Assembly (NCBI GenBank): GCA_949298535.1
Contig: CASFXA010000046.1
Span: 1 to 34,612 of the forward strand
DNA: 34,612 nucleotides
Reading direction: 5' to 3'
DNA from: an uncultured Oscillospiraceae bacterium
Lineage (GTDB): Bacteria; Bacillota; Clostridia; Oscillospirales; Ruminococcaceae
A program made the translations under genes and the position numbers. The notes under the pieces are model-generated. The model had not been told where the DNA came from and made no database searches. It saw only the letters and a list, made by a program, of their open reading frames with translations. Of this stretch, positions 16,978-27,680 are shown piece after piece. The stretch's first letter is position 1. Every line of letters starts with the position of its first letter.

Positions 16978-17103
16978 CCCAGCCTTCTCTCCTTACCTTC
17001 CCGTTCCTTTGTCCTTCCTTCCGGAGCCGGCCCTTTCAGGGCTCTTTTCCGTCCCTCATCCGGAGGCCCTCCGGCCTTCCCCGGAAAGAACTGCCCTCCC
17101 GGC

Positions 17104-18693
17104 TCAGTATCTCACCGCCTGGCGGAAGGACAGCAGTCCCCCCTCCAAAGCGATTCCCGAAGTGCCGCCGCCCAGGGCGTAATAGGTGGACTGCGCCGCG
17201 AAGGGCTCCACCACCCATTGTTCCAGCAGCATCTGTTCCGCCTGCTCGTAACAGGAGAGGGTCTGTTCCAGGTCATCGGCCTCCAGCGCCCCTGACACCA
17301 GCGCGTCATAGGCTTCGCTCTCATAGCCCACCACATTGCGGCTGGAGCCGGACAAAAAGCTCTCCAGAATCCCTCCGGGGCCCTCCCCTTCCGCTTCCAG
17401 GGAAAAAAGGGCCAGATCAAAGTCCCCGGCGGCGATCCGGGACTGATACTGGGCGTCGTCCACCCGCTCCAGATTCACATAAACAATGAGGTTTTCCATC
17501 CACTGCCGCTGGAAATAGCCGGCCAGATCCGTCAGCCCCGCCGATTCCGGCAGCAGCAGCGTCACCGTGGGCATCTGCTCCAGGCCCGCCAGAGCCAGAC
17601 CCTGGAGCATGGTCTCCCGGGCCCCCTGGGGGTCCGCCGCCGACAGCAAGGGAAAGGCCATTTCCTCAGGACGGTTATGTTCCGGCAGGCAGCTGTCTGC
17701 AAACCTGTACTGCTCCGGCAGCCGCTGGCTGATTCCTCCCCGGTCCACCGCCTGAACAAAGCTCTGCCGCACCAGAGGTTCCCCGAAGGCTCCCTGCTGC
17801 CGGAAAGCCAGCATCCAAACGGTGTTCTCCACTGAAAGGATCTGCCCGCCCGCCTCCTTCAGCTGCTCCAATTCCTGATAGGAGGCTTTGTACAGATCGG
17901 CGCTCCCTGCCAGAAACAGATCCCGGGCGGACTGAACCTCCTCCGGTTTTTCCGCCTCTTCCGGGGTCACCACCCGGCTGCTGTAAAAGATCACCTGAGG
18001 GCAGAGGATCTCCTCCTGCTGAAAATAACGGGCATTTTTTTGGAGAACCACCCGTTCTTCGGTCCACTCGCCCACCTCATAGGGACCGTTAAAAAGAAGG
18101 GCGCTGGCGCTCAGGCCGTAACGGGCCTTGGTATCGGTGAAAAATTCCTCCTGGCAGGGAAAAGCGGGGGTGGCCGCCAGCCGCTGGAGGAACAGGACCG
18201 ACGGTTGGGAAAGGGTGATTTCCAGCGTCCGGTGATCCAGGGCCTTCACACCCAGCTGCTCCTGAGGAATCTGGCCCGCCAGCACCTCCGCCGCCCCCTC
18301 AATGGCCAGATATTCCCCCGCATAGGGGGAGGGCACCTGGGGATGAAACAGCCGCCGCAGAGCGAAAACAAAGTCCTCCGCCACCACCTGGTCCCCGTTG
18401 TTCCAGTGAATATCCTCCCGGAGGATGAAGGTATACACCAATCCGTCGGAAGAAACCTGATAACTCTCGGCGCAGGCCGGTTCCAGGGAGCCTTCCTCCG
18501 TCTGGCGCAGCAGCCCGTCAAAGGTATTGGCCAGGATGGTCCGGCTGATCTCATCGGTGGCGAACTGCGGGTCCAGATTGGTCACCACCTGGCTGGTAAA
18601 ATCCAGGCGGATCGCCTTGCTCTCTTCCTCTCCGCAGCCCGCCGGCAGCAGGCAGAACAGCAGCGCCGTCAACAGGCAGAACCATTTTTTCAT
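17104..18693 (-). CDS. Peptide-type ABC transporter substrate-binding lipoprotein (family 5)
   Basis: Extracellular solute-binding protein of the OppA/DppA type, 529 residues. The N-terminus is a lipoprotein signal, MKKWF then a Leu-rich run and LPAGC with C20 as the likely lipidated residue. Family signatures follow: LDPQFATDEISRTILANTFDGLLR (about 41-64), YTFILREDIHWNNGDQVVAEDFVFALRRL (about 87-115) and FNGPYEVGEW (about 200). No permease or ATPase gene is next to it, so it is an orphan in this window; it may share a transporter encoded elsewhere or act as a sensor. A GAGAGGGTG ribosome site precedes ATG 18693. Substrate unknown. Confidence 0.9.
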   Translation of the reverse strand: MKKWFCLLTALLFCLLPAGCGEEESKAIRLDFTSQVVTNLDPQFATDEISRTILANTFDGLLRQTEEGSLEPACAESYQVSSDGLVYTFILREDIHWNNGDQVVAEDFVFALRRLFHPQVPSPYAGEYLAIEGAAEVLAGQIPQEQLGVKALDHRTLEITLSQPSVLFLQRLAATPAFPCQEEFFTDTKARYGLSASALLFNGPYEVGEWTEERVVLQKNARYFQQEEILCPQVIFYSSRVVTPEEAEKPEEVQSARDLFLAGSADLYKASYQELEQLKEAGGQILSVENTVWMLAFRQQGAFGEPLVRQSFVQAVDRGGISQRLPEQYRFADSCLPEHNRPEEMAFPLLSAADPQGARETMLQGLALAGLEQMPTVTLLLPESAGLTDLAGYFQRQWMENLIVYVNLERVDDAQYQSRIAAGDFDLALFSLEAEGEGPGGILESFLSGSSRNVVGYESEAYDALVSGALEADDLEQTLSCYEQAEQMLLEQWVVEPFAAQSTYYALGGGTSGIALEGGLLSFRQAVRY

Positions 18694-19060
18694 GGGGTCA
18701 CCCTCTCTGTGGACTGATACTGAAAACTTTACCCGTCATCTTCCCGGAAAAAACCAAAAGGCGGGGTCACAGGAACCCGCGTCCCCTGGGGGGCGGAGGA
18801 ACCTGCTCCAGGGAAAGCCCGCCGGCGGCTCAACTGAAAGGACCAAAGCCCCTTGATGCGGCGGAACAGGCCCCCCGGTGTTGTTCCGGCTTCCCGGCAG
18901 AACCGGCAAAGGCTGTTTTTCCCTGGAAAAAACGGTTTCTCCGCCCAAAGCCAAACGGAAAAGGACCGCCGGCACCCCGGCAGAAGAATTATCTGTTTTG
19001 TTCTCTCCGGCATTTTGCCCTGTCCTGCGGGGACGCCGGAATCCCCTCCCTTTCCTCACG
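18694..19060. other. Gene-free gap between the binding protein and gyrA terminator
   Basis: About 370 bases holding no supported open frame. Overlapping open frames on both strands (Arg/Pro/Gly-rich) lack ribosome sites. A weak hairpin GCGGG..CCCGC is at about 18759-18780. I could not identify a convincing promoter for the binding protein. Confidence 0.5.
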
Positions 19061-19103
19061 AAAAGCGGAAGCGAAAGGCTTCCAAAGGCCCTTTCGCCTC
19101 CGC
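19061..19103 (-). terminator. Terminator of gyrA
   Basis: On the minus strand GCGGAGGCGAAAGG pairs with CCTTTCGCTTCCGC (one G-T pair) and is followed by TTTT. It lies about 42 bases past the gyrA stop, and the stem is long and GC-rich. Confidence 0.75.
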
Positions 19104-19144
19104 TTTCTCCGGTTTTCAAGCTATCGCTTCCAAAAAGGAATCTG

Positions 19145-21730
19145 TCACAGGTTTTCTCCCAAATCCCCGGCCTCTTCGGCGGTCTCCGCTGCCTCATCCG
19201 GGGCAGACAGGGTCCCTTCCTCCAGGTCCTCCTGATTTTCCTCCCCTTCTCCGGCGGTATCCCGGGGGGCCCGGGCGATGGAAACCACCCGGCTGCCTTC
19301 CTCCAGGCGCATGGCCCGGACGCCGCCGCCGTAGCGGGACTGAATGGCGATCTGATCCACAGGAATACGGATAATCACGCCGTCGTCGGAGATGAGGAAC
19401 ACGTCGTCATCCGGCTGCACCACACGGATGGCCGCCACACGGGTATCCTTCTTCTCGCACTTGTAGTTGCAGATGCCCTTGCCGCCGCGGCTCTGGAGAC
19501 GGTATTCCTCCAGATTGGTCCGGCGGCCGGCGCCCTTTTCGGTGATGGTCAGCAGCTGGCCCTGAGGATGAATCCGGGCCATACCAACCACCTGGTCCCC
19601 TTCGTCCAGACGGATGGCCCGAACGCCCATGGCGGTGCGGCCCATGGGACGGACGTCGGTTTCCTTAAAGCGGATGGCCATGCCCATGGCGGTTCCGATG
19701 AGCAGTTCCTCGCCGCCGGTGGTGTTGCGCACCCAGGCCAGCTCATCCCCTTCCTCCAGGCTGATGGCGATGATGCCGCCCTTGCGGATGTTCTTATAGG
19801 CGGACAGCTGGGTCCGTTTGATGGTACCCTGGCGGGTGACCATCACAAGGAAGCTGTCCTCGTCCACCTCGCCCACCCGGATCATGGCGGTGATCTTCTC
19901 CTCCTTCTCCACCGGCAGGAGGTTGACGATGTTGTTGCCCTTGCCGGTGCGGGAGCTTTCGGGGATCTCATAGCCCTTGAGGCGGTACATCTTGCCCTTG
20001 TTGGTGAAGAACAAAATATAGTCATGGCTGGAGCAGACAAACAGCTCCTCCACAAAGTCCTCCTCCCGGCGGCTCAGACCGGAAACGCCCCGTCCGCCCC
20101 GGCGCTGGGTGTGGTAAACATCCACCGGCTGCCGCTTGATATAGCCGAAGTGGGTGAGGGTCACCACGCAGTCGGTGACAGGGATCAGGTCCTCAATATC
20201 CACCTCTCCGGAAACCGGCTGGATCTCGGTGCGGCGGTCGTCGGCGTATTTGTCCCGGATCACCTGAAGCTCATCCTTCATGATCTGATACACCTTCTGG
20301 TCGTCCGCCAGGATGGCGGTCAGCTCCGATACCTTGTTGAGGATGGCGGCCAGCTCCTCCTCAATCTTGATCCGCTCCATACCGGACAGACGGCCCAGAC
20401 GCATCCCCACAATGGCGGCGGACTGGGCATCTGTAATGCCGAAGCGCTCCATCAGGTTGCCCTTGGCGTCATTTTCATCCTTGGAGTGACGGATGATATG
20501 AATGACCTCGTCGGTGTTGTCGCTGACGATCTTCAGTCCTTCCAGGATATGCTCCCGGTCCCTGGCCTTTTTCAGATCAAACTGGGTGCGGCGGGTGATG
20601 ACCTCAAACTGGAAGCGGATATATTCCTCCAGCATCTCCTTGAGGGTGAGGATTCGGGGCACGCCTCCCACCAGGGCCAGCATAATCACACCAACGGTGT
20701 CCTGAAGCTGGGTATAGGAATACAGCTGGTTGAGAACCACCTGGGCGTTGGCTTCCCGCTTCAGCTCGATGACGATGCGCATACCGTCCCGGTCCGACTC
20801 GTCCCGCAGGTCGCTGATCATATCCACCCGCTTTTCCTTCACCAGGTCGGCGATGCTCTCAATGAGACGGGCCTTGTTGACCATATAGGGGATCTCGGTG
20901 ACGATGATCCGCTCCCGGCCGTTCTTCCACTCTTCAATTTCTGCCTTGGCCCGGAGAATAATCCGGCCCCGGCCGGTGCCGTAGGCGGCACGGATACCCG
21001 CCTGGCCCATAATGATACCGCCGGTGGGGAAATCCGGTCCCTTGATGTGCTCCATCAGCTCATAAAGGGTGGCGTCCGGATTGTCAATGAGGCAGTCAAT
21101 GGCGTCGATCACCTCCCCCAGATTGTGGGGGGGGATATTGGTGGCCATACCTACGGCGATACCGGTACAGCCGTTGCACAGCAGATTGGGGAACCGGCTG
21201 GGCAGAGCCACCGGCTCCTTCTTGGTGTCGTCATAGTTGCCGGTCCAGTCGATGGTTTCCTTGTCGATGTCCGACAGCATCTGCAGAGCGATCCGGCTCA
21301 TCCGGGCCTCGGTGTAACGATAGGCAGCCGGCGGGTCGCCGTCGATGGAGCCGAAGTTTCCATGGCCGTCGATGAGGGGATACCGAAGGGAGAACTTCTG
21401 GGCCATCCGCACCATGGCGTCATAAACCGACGCGTCGCCGTGGGGATGGAAGGAACCCAGCACGTCGCCGACGATGGTGGCGGACTTTTTATAAGGCTTG
21501 TCGGGAGTCAGACCCGACAGGCTGGCGGCATAGAGAATCCGCCGGTGAACCGGCTTCAGGCCGTCCCGAACGTCCGGCAGGGCCCGGTCCACAATGACGG
21601 ACATGGAGTAATCCAGGAAACTTTTCCTCATTTCCCGGTCAATGTCCACCTGGATCAGGCGGCCGCCCCCGGCGTTTTCTCCTTCCACCTGAGGATTCTG
21701 ATTGAATTCTTCACTCATGTTTTGATCCAT
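19145..21730 (-). CDS. gyrA: DNA gyrase subunit A
   Basis: Cleavage-religation subunit of DNA gyrase, 861 residues from ATG 21730 (MDQNMSEEF); ATG 21718 is a real alternative, since AAGGA lies 12 bases before it. The catalytic Tyr is in [10 protein letters not shown]. The gate region reads [17 protein letters not shown], where most bacteria have Ser or Thr, so the quinolone-determining position is Ala (codon 21431-21433). The C-terminal beta-pinwheel begins after about residue 500 and carries the gyrase box QRRGGRG, marking true gyrase, not topoisomerase IV. The tail is acidic. It lies downstream of gyrB, separated by a 564-base gap holding a hairpin-rich segment. Confidence 0.98.
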   Translation of the reverse strand: MDQNMSEEFNQNPQVEGENAGGGRLIQVDIDREMRKSFLDYSMSVIVDRALPDVRDGLKPVHRRILYAASLSGLTPDKPYKKSATIVGDVLGSFHPHGDASVYDAMVRMAQKFSLRYPLIDGHGNFGSIDGDPPAAYRYTEARMSRIALQMLSDIDKETIDWTGNYDDTKKEPVALPSRFPNLLCNGCTGIAVGMATNIPPHNLGEVIDAIDCLIDNPDATLYELMEHIKGPDFPTGGIIMGQAGIRAAYGTGRGRIILRAKAEIEEWKNGRERIIVTEIPYMVNKARLIESIADLVKEKRVDMISDLRDESDRDGMRIVIELKREANAQVVLNQLYSYTQLQDTVGVIMLALVGGVPRILTLKEMLEEYIRFQFEVITRRTQFDLKKARDREHILEGLKIVSDNTDEVIHIIRHSKDENDAKGNLMERFGITDAQSAAIVGMRLGRLSGMERIKIEEELAAILNKVSELTAILADDQKVYQIMKDELQVIRDKYADDRRTEIQPVSGEVDIEDLIPVTDCVVTLTHFGYIKRQPVDVYHTQRRGGRGVSGLSRREEDFVEELFVCSSHDYILFFTNKGKMYRLKGYEIPESSRTGKGNNIVNLLPVEKEEKITAMIRVGEVDEDSFLVMVTRQGTIKRTQLSAYKNIRKGGIIAISLEEGDELAWVRNTTGGEELLIGTAMGMAIRFKETDVRPMGRTAMGVRAIRLDEGDQVVGMARIHPQGQLLTITEKGAGRRTNLEEYRLQSRGGKGICNYKCEKKDTRVAAIRVVQPDDDVFLISDDGVIIRIPVDQIAIQSRYGGGVRAMRLEEGSRVVSIARAPRDTAGEGEENQEDLEEGTLSAPDEAAETAEEAGDLGENL

Positions 21731-21879
21731 TCCTTTCTCTCGCGGGGACAAAGTCCATTCCGTTCCGGTCCCCTGGGCGGGGACCATCCACTCCATTACC
21801 TTGCCCCCGCTCCTCCGAAAAAAGTCCCGCTCCCGTCCGGCTAAAGGCTTGACAAGCGCGCCTTTTTAACGCCGTCTGG

Positions 21880-22260
21880 TCGCTACCAACTTTTTTCGGG
21901 CGGGGGTGATTTTCATTTCATAAGGAAAAAATGGGACGTTATTTTGCTGCCCTGGCTCCACTGAAACAGGAATGCCGTACTTGTGCTCTGGTATAGCGGC
22001 GGTTCACCGCCGCTGCTTTTGGCCGCCTTTAGCGGCCAATTCCCGCACCCTCTCAGCGAGTGGATTGTTTGGCTTTACCCAAACAACCGGCAAGCGGGCG
22101 GCATCAGCGATATTTCGTCAGGTACACAAACCGGCCTCTCAGCCCGTTCCCTTTAAAACTAAAAGGTACAGGCCAAAACAGCGGCAGGCACGATCCCGGA
22201 CTAACCTTCTCGCTACTGCCTTAACTATGGGTTTCCAAAGGGACGAGTCCCTTTGGCCGT
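21880..22260. other. Hairpin-rich segment of unknown nature between gyrB and gyrA
   Basis: Not recognised. Four strong inverted repeats stand out on the plus strand: 21995-22014 (AGCGGCGG/CCGCCGCT, loop TTCA), 22019-22039 (TTGGCCGC/GCGGCCAA, loop CTTTA), 22063-22088 (GATTGTTTGG/CCAAACAACC, loop of six) and 22235-22256 (CCAAAGGGAC/GTCCCTTTGG). Further long-range pairing is possible between ..GGCC.. and ..GGCCT.. near 22130-22180. Its composition is more even than the neighbouring genes, with many A/T runs. An open frame on the plus strand (21972-22502) runs into gyrB and has no ribosome site at its start, so I do not accept it. A structured RNA on either strand, or a decayed mobile element, would both fit. 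No terminal repeats or target duplication were found. Confidence 0.6.
21931..21996 (+). CDS. Possible 21-residue micro-ORF
   Basis: ATG 21931 is preceded by AAGGA with a four-base spacer, one of the better ribosome sites in the region. The peptide begins MGRYFAALAPLK and contains two cysteines near its end (ECRTC), with its stop codon at the foot of the first hairpin. That arrangement resembles a leader peptide, but no regulated gene follows on this strand. It may equally be chance. Confidence 0.22.
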   Translation: MGRYFAALAPLKQECRTCALV

Positions 22261-22294
22261 ACTCCCCCGTATCCCCCGTCACAATCTCAGAGCA

Positions 22295-24286
<1,992 letters not shown>

Positions 24287-24359
24287 TCATCCAGAACCCG
24301 GGATCCCAAGGCCCCGGGATGGTTTTTTCCTGCCGTTTTCGCTTTTGACGGGCTGCCTC

Positions 24360-24632
24360 TCAAATATTGGAAATCTGATCGATAAATCCCGTCCGTTTCC
24401 GAAGGGTGGCGGAGGAAATCTGGCTGATATACACCCGCACCTCTCCCCGCCTGTTGCGGCAAACCACAAAGGTTTTGGGCAGATCCCCGGTGACGTTGAC
24501 CACCTGTCCCCGCTTCTCCGCCTGAGCCAAAAACTGGCGGGTGGATTTGCCCACGGTGGCGTTGTCCATATCGAAGATTCCCACAATCTCACTGGTGCGC
24601 ACCACTGTGTCCTGCCCCAGATGAAGATACAT
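24360..24632 (-). CDS. remB: RemB-like small regulator (DUF370)
   Basis: A 90-residue protein of the RemA/RemB (DUF370) family, known in Bacillus subtilis as yaaB and placed between recF and gyrB there too. It begins [26 protein letters not shown], the family hallmark, and later has PKTFVVC and VYISQISSATLRKR. RemA relatives bind DNA and control matrix genes; RemB's role is less clear. ATG 24632 follows AAAGGGGG. The first 44 bases overlap the recF end in another frame. Synteny strengthens the assignment. Confidence 0.9.
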   Translation of the reverse strand: MYLHLGQDTVVRTSEIVGIFDMDNATVGKSTRQFLAQAEKRGQVVNVTGDLPKTFVVCRNRRGEVRVYISQISSATLRKRTGFIDQISNI

Positions 24633-25788
24633 CCTCCGGTTCCCCCTTTCCCCTGTGGCTTCTCTGCCTGGAATCTCCCGTCACCCGGCGGGCCTTCAGT
24701 TCTCCCCGGTCCACCCGGATGGTCATGCCCCGGGTCACTCCCCGGATGCTGCCGCTGTCGCAGCAGGTGAGGAACACCTGTCCCCCGCTGATGTCCGAGA
24801 GAAAATAATCCCGGCGCTTCTTGTCCAGCTCGCTGAGAACATCGTCCAGCAGCACAATGGGCCGTTCCCCGGCCACCTCCTCAATGACGCCGCACTCCCC
24901 CAGTTTCAGCGCCAGGGCACAGCTGCGCTGCTGTCCCTGGGAGCCGAAGGACCGGGCGGAAATGCCGTTGATCCGCAGCTCCATATCGTCCCGGTGGGGA
25001 CCCACCCCGGTGAAACCCAGCCGCAGGTCCTCCCCACGGTTGGCCGCCAGAGCTTCCAAAACCGCCTGCTCCCCTTCCTGCTGAGTCATGGCGTCCCAGT
25101 CCCCGGGGACGGTACACTGATAAGCCACTGTCAGCTCCTCCCGGCCGCCGGAGATGCCCTGATATACCTCCCCCGCTTTGGGAGAAAGGCGGCGGAGGTA
25201 CCGCCTTCTGGCATGGATGACCGAATAGGCCATTTTGGCAAAGCTCCGGTCCCACACCTCCAGCATCCCCTCCAGACCGGCGAAACGGCTCATATCCCCC
25301 AGCAGCGCGTTCCGCTGGGAAAGGGCCCGGTTCATGGCCGCCAGGGTTTTCAGATACCGGGGCATTACCTGGCTGATGGCGCTGTCCAGAAAAGCCCGCC
25401 GCTGAGCGGGACCCTCCTTGACCAGGGAAAGCTCCGCGGGGGAAAAGACCACCGCGAAATATCGCCCCGTCAGCTCCGAGGGCTGAACCGGCAGCTCGTT
25501 GAGGGAGACGGTTTTCCGCCCCCCTCCCAGGACCATCCGCACCTTCTGACTGCGGCCCCCGGCAAAAAAGTCCGCCTCAATCGCCCCCTGGCTTTGGCCG
25601 AAACGAATCAAATCCCCTTCCCGGCAGGGACGGAAGCTCCGCTGACCGGTGAGGAGATACAGCGCCTCCATGAGATTGGTCTTCCCCTGGGCGTTGTTGC
25701 CATAGATGACGTTGACGCCGGGGGCCGGGAGAAACTCCGCCCGGGTGAAGTTGCGGAAATCCTCCAGCGCCAGCCGTTCAATCCGCAA
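24589..25788 (-). CDS. recF: DNA replication/repair protein RecF
   Basis: SMC-like ATPase that helps load RecA on gapped DNA. 399 residues, about 25-30 more than the common length because of a charged C-terminal tail that overlaps remB. Walker A GNNAQGKT is at 30-37, the ABC signature-like segment FGSQGQQRS near 284-292 and Walker [13 protein letters not shown] near 315. The start is TTG 25788, where the family begins ([14 protein letters not shown]), with AGGTAGGA just upstream; no ATG gives a full N-terminus. The first 11 bases overlap rlbA, so the two are coupled. Confidence 0.95.
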   Translation of the reverse strand: MRIERLALEDFRNFTRAEFLPAPGVNVIYGNNAQGKTNLMEALYLLTGQRSFRPCREGDLIRFGQSQGAIEADFFAGGRSQKVRMVLGGGRKTVSLNELPVQPSELTGRYFAVVFSPAELSLVKEGPAQRRAFLDSAISQVMPRYLKTLAAMNRALSQRNALLGDMSRFAGLEGMLEVWDRSFAKMAYSVIHARRRYLRRLSPKAGEVYQGISGGREELTVAYQCTVPGDWDAMTQQEGEQAVLEALAANRGEDLRLGFTGVGPHRDDMELRINGISARSFGSQGQQRSCALALKLGECGVIEEVAGERPIVLLDDVLSELDKKRRDYFLSDISGGQVFLTCCDSGSIRGVTRGMTIRVDRGELKARRVTGDSRQRSHRGKGEPEDVSSSGAGHSGAHQ

Positions 25789-26002
25789 CAGTTCCTACCT
25801 CATATCTCATCTCCCCCAGGGTCACCCGATCCCCGGGATAAAGTTTTTTGCCCCGCATCCGGCAGACCTCTCCGTTGACCAGCACCTCCCCGGCGGCCAC
25901 CAATTCCTTGGCGTGGCCCCCGGTTTCAGCGGCTCCGGCGAACTTGAGAAAGCTGTCCAGCTTGATAAACTCTGTATGAATGGTGATGACTTCTGTTTCC
26001 AT
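25778..26002 (-). CDS. rlbA: S4-domain RNA-binding protein RlbA/YaaA
   Basis: A 74-residue protein made of one S4 RNA-binding domain: [30 protein letters not shown] and [11 protein letters not shown]. In Bacillus it sits between dnaN and recF, as here, and is linked to ribosomal assembly. ATG 26002 is preceded by AAGGA with a six-base gap; a GTG at 26017 would add five residues. It overlaps the recF start and follows dnaN by about 30 bases. Confidence 0.9.
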   Translation of the reverse strand: METEVITIHTEFIKLDSFLKFAGAAETGGHAKELVAAGEVLVNGEVCRMRGKKLYPGDRVTLGEMRYEVGTVAD

Positions 26003-26032
26003 GCCGGTTCCTTCCACTCCTTCTCCAGGCGA

Positions 26033-27136
26033 TTACTGGGTTTTCAGCCTCATGGGCAGCACCAGGAACAGGAAGCTGTCCCCCTGGGGGGGCGCCACCT
26101 TCATAGGGGAAAGGGGGCCGCCCAGCTGCAGCAGCACCTGGTCGGAACCGCTGTTTTTCAGCGCATCCATCAGATAGCGGTTATTGAAGCCCATCTCCAC
26201 CGCCGGACCATTGGTCTCGCAGGGGCACTCGTCGTAGGCCTTGCCGATGGTGGTGGAGCAGGACATCTGAATGACATTCTCCCCGAAGGAAACCCGCAGC
26301 GGGCTCTTGAGGCGGTCGGAAATCAGCAGGGAGGTTCTTTCAATGGAATTGAGCAGCGCCCGGGTGCTCACCTTCACCACCGTGGCGCTCTCCTTGGGAA
26401 TGGCGGCGTTATAATCCAAAAAATCACCCTCCAGCAGCCGGGAGGTGACGCAGCAATCCCCGATGGTAAAGAGGATATGCTTCCGGCTGACCTGAATGGC
26501 CACCTGATCGTCGCTGTCCCCCAGCAGCTTCAGCAGCTCGCTGAGGGTCCTGCCGGGAACAATGAAGCGCATCGGCTGGCTGGAAACCGCCTTCTCCCGC
26601 CGGAGAGCCAGACGGAAGCCGTCCACCGCCACCACCGTCACCTCTCCCTCCTCCATCAGGAACAGGGCGCCAGTGTGAACCGGCTTGGCGTCGGAGGTGG
26701 ATACGGCAAAAAGGGTTTGGTCGATCATGGAGCGGAGCTTGTTCTGAGGCAGGCTCACCCCGTCTCCATCCCCCACCGAGGGCAGCTCCGGAAATTCCAG
26801 GGAGGACATTCCCAGGATGGTGAAATGGGAAACGCCGCCGGTGATCTCCACCAGAAAACGGGGATCGCAGGAGACGGTGATTTCCCCGCTGTCGGTGCGG
26901 CGGACAATGTCGGAAAAGAGCTTGGCGGGGATGACCACCTCTCCCTCCTCCCGAACCTGGGCCTCCAGGGTGGTGGTGATGCCCAACTCCAGGTTATAGC
27001 CCACCAGCCGGACCGTCTGGCCTTTGGCCACAACCAGGATGCCCTCCAGGGCCGCCAAACTGGATTTGGGGGCCACCGCCAGGGATACGTTCAGAATGGC
27101 CTGATTGAGAAGGGATGTGCTGCAAATAAATTTCAT
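26033..27136 (-). CDS. dnaN: DNA polymerase III sliding clamp (beta)
   Basis: Ring-shaped processivity clamp, 367 residues, normal length. It starts MKFICSTSLLNQAILNVSLAV and ends FLVLPMRLKTQ, the usual P-M-R-L C-terminal pocket region. Three clamp domains are recognisable, with ALEGILVVAKGQTVRLVGYNLELG in the first. ATG 27136 follows AAGGAG at 11 bases; the frame stays open upstream into the origin region, but that part is non-coding. It lies 544 bases after dnaA across the putative unwinding site. Confidence 0.97.
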   Translation of the reverse strand: MKFICSTSLLNQAILNVSLAVAPKSSLAALEGILVVAKGQTVRLVGYNLELGITTTLEAQVREEGEVVIPAKLFSDIVRRTDSGEITVSCDPRFLVEITGGVSHFTILGMSSLEFPELPSVGDGDGVSLPQNKLRSMIDQTLFAVSTSDAKPVHTGALFLMEEGEVTVVAVDGFRLALRREKAVSSQPMRFIVPGRTLSELLKLLGDSDDQVAIQVSRKHILFTIGDCCVTSRLLEGDFLDYNAAIPKESATVVKVSTRALLNSIERTSLLISDRLKSPLRVSFGENVIQMSCSTTIGKAYDECPCETNGPAVEMGFNNRYLMDALKNSGSDQVLLQLGGPLSPMKVAPPQGDSFLFLVLPMRLKTQ

Positions 27137-27680
27137 GTCGGAATACGCTCCTTTTGACAGGGATGCCCCTTTTTTATGGGGAGGAAAAATGACGGTAATC
27201 CTGCGTTTATACGGAAAGTATAAAAAGGGCTGCGGTGGAAAAGCCTGCTTTTTGAGAGGGGTAATTTCTCTCTTTCGATAGAAAGAATAAATATAAATTA
27301 GTAGTAATAGTAGGACCGGTGAAATAGTGAAGGAAGGGGACAAACCCAGGTCCCCGCTGAAAAAAGAACCGTTTTCCACTTCTGGAAGAATCGTGGGGAA
27401 AAAGTGAAAAAGTGGAAAGGAAACAGAAGTTTCCACCTGCTGTGAAAGGCGGTGGAGGGAATGTGGTGAAATTGGAGGAAAACCCGGACTTTTCCACCGC
27501 TCTCCCTCCACAATCCACAACAGGCGGTGGAAACCGTGCTTTTCCTGTGGAAAAAATTTTTCACAGCCGGTGAAAAAGGAAAAGAAAGCGTTGTTTGAAA
27601 AGGAAAGGGAAAGGGGAAAACCCGGGGGAAAAAGGATCCGCGGAGAAAAAAGGGAATGAGGCCGCCGTTTCCCGCTGTTT
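27137..27680. other. oriC: Origin of replication, dnaA-dnaN part with DNA unwinding element
   Basis: Five consecutive trinucleotides TAG TAG TAA TAG TAG (27299-27313, plus strand) are the DnaA-trio motif known from the Bacillus subtilis origin. They border an AT-rich stretch (27281-27300). Two inverted boxes abut at 27546-27554 (TGTGGAAAA) and 27557-27565 (TTTTTCACA), and one-mismatch boxes occur near 27233-27241, 27371-27379 and 27490-27499. Order from dnaA is boxes, trio, AT-rich, dnaN, as in B. subtilis. The segment is much richer in A/T than the rest. Between the AT-rich site and dnaN a TATACT-like element near 27220 may be a dnaN promoter, but without a good -35. Confidence 0.85.

Noticed and set aside
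21419..21445. Alanine in GyrA as an acquired resistance mutation
   Set aside because: Ala at this place is natural in some bacteria and the flanking residues look lineage-typical, so there is no evidence for recent selection.
18878..21844. A 988-codon open frame on the plus strand opposite gyrA
   Set aside because: Same reason: it lies opposite a clear gyrA and has no protein features.
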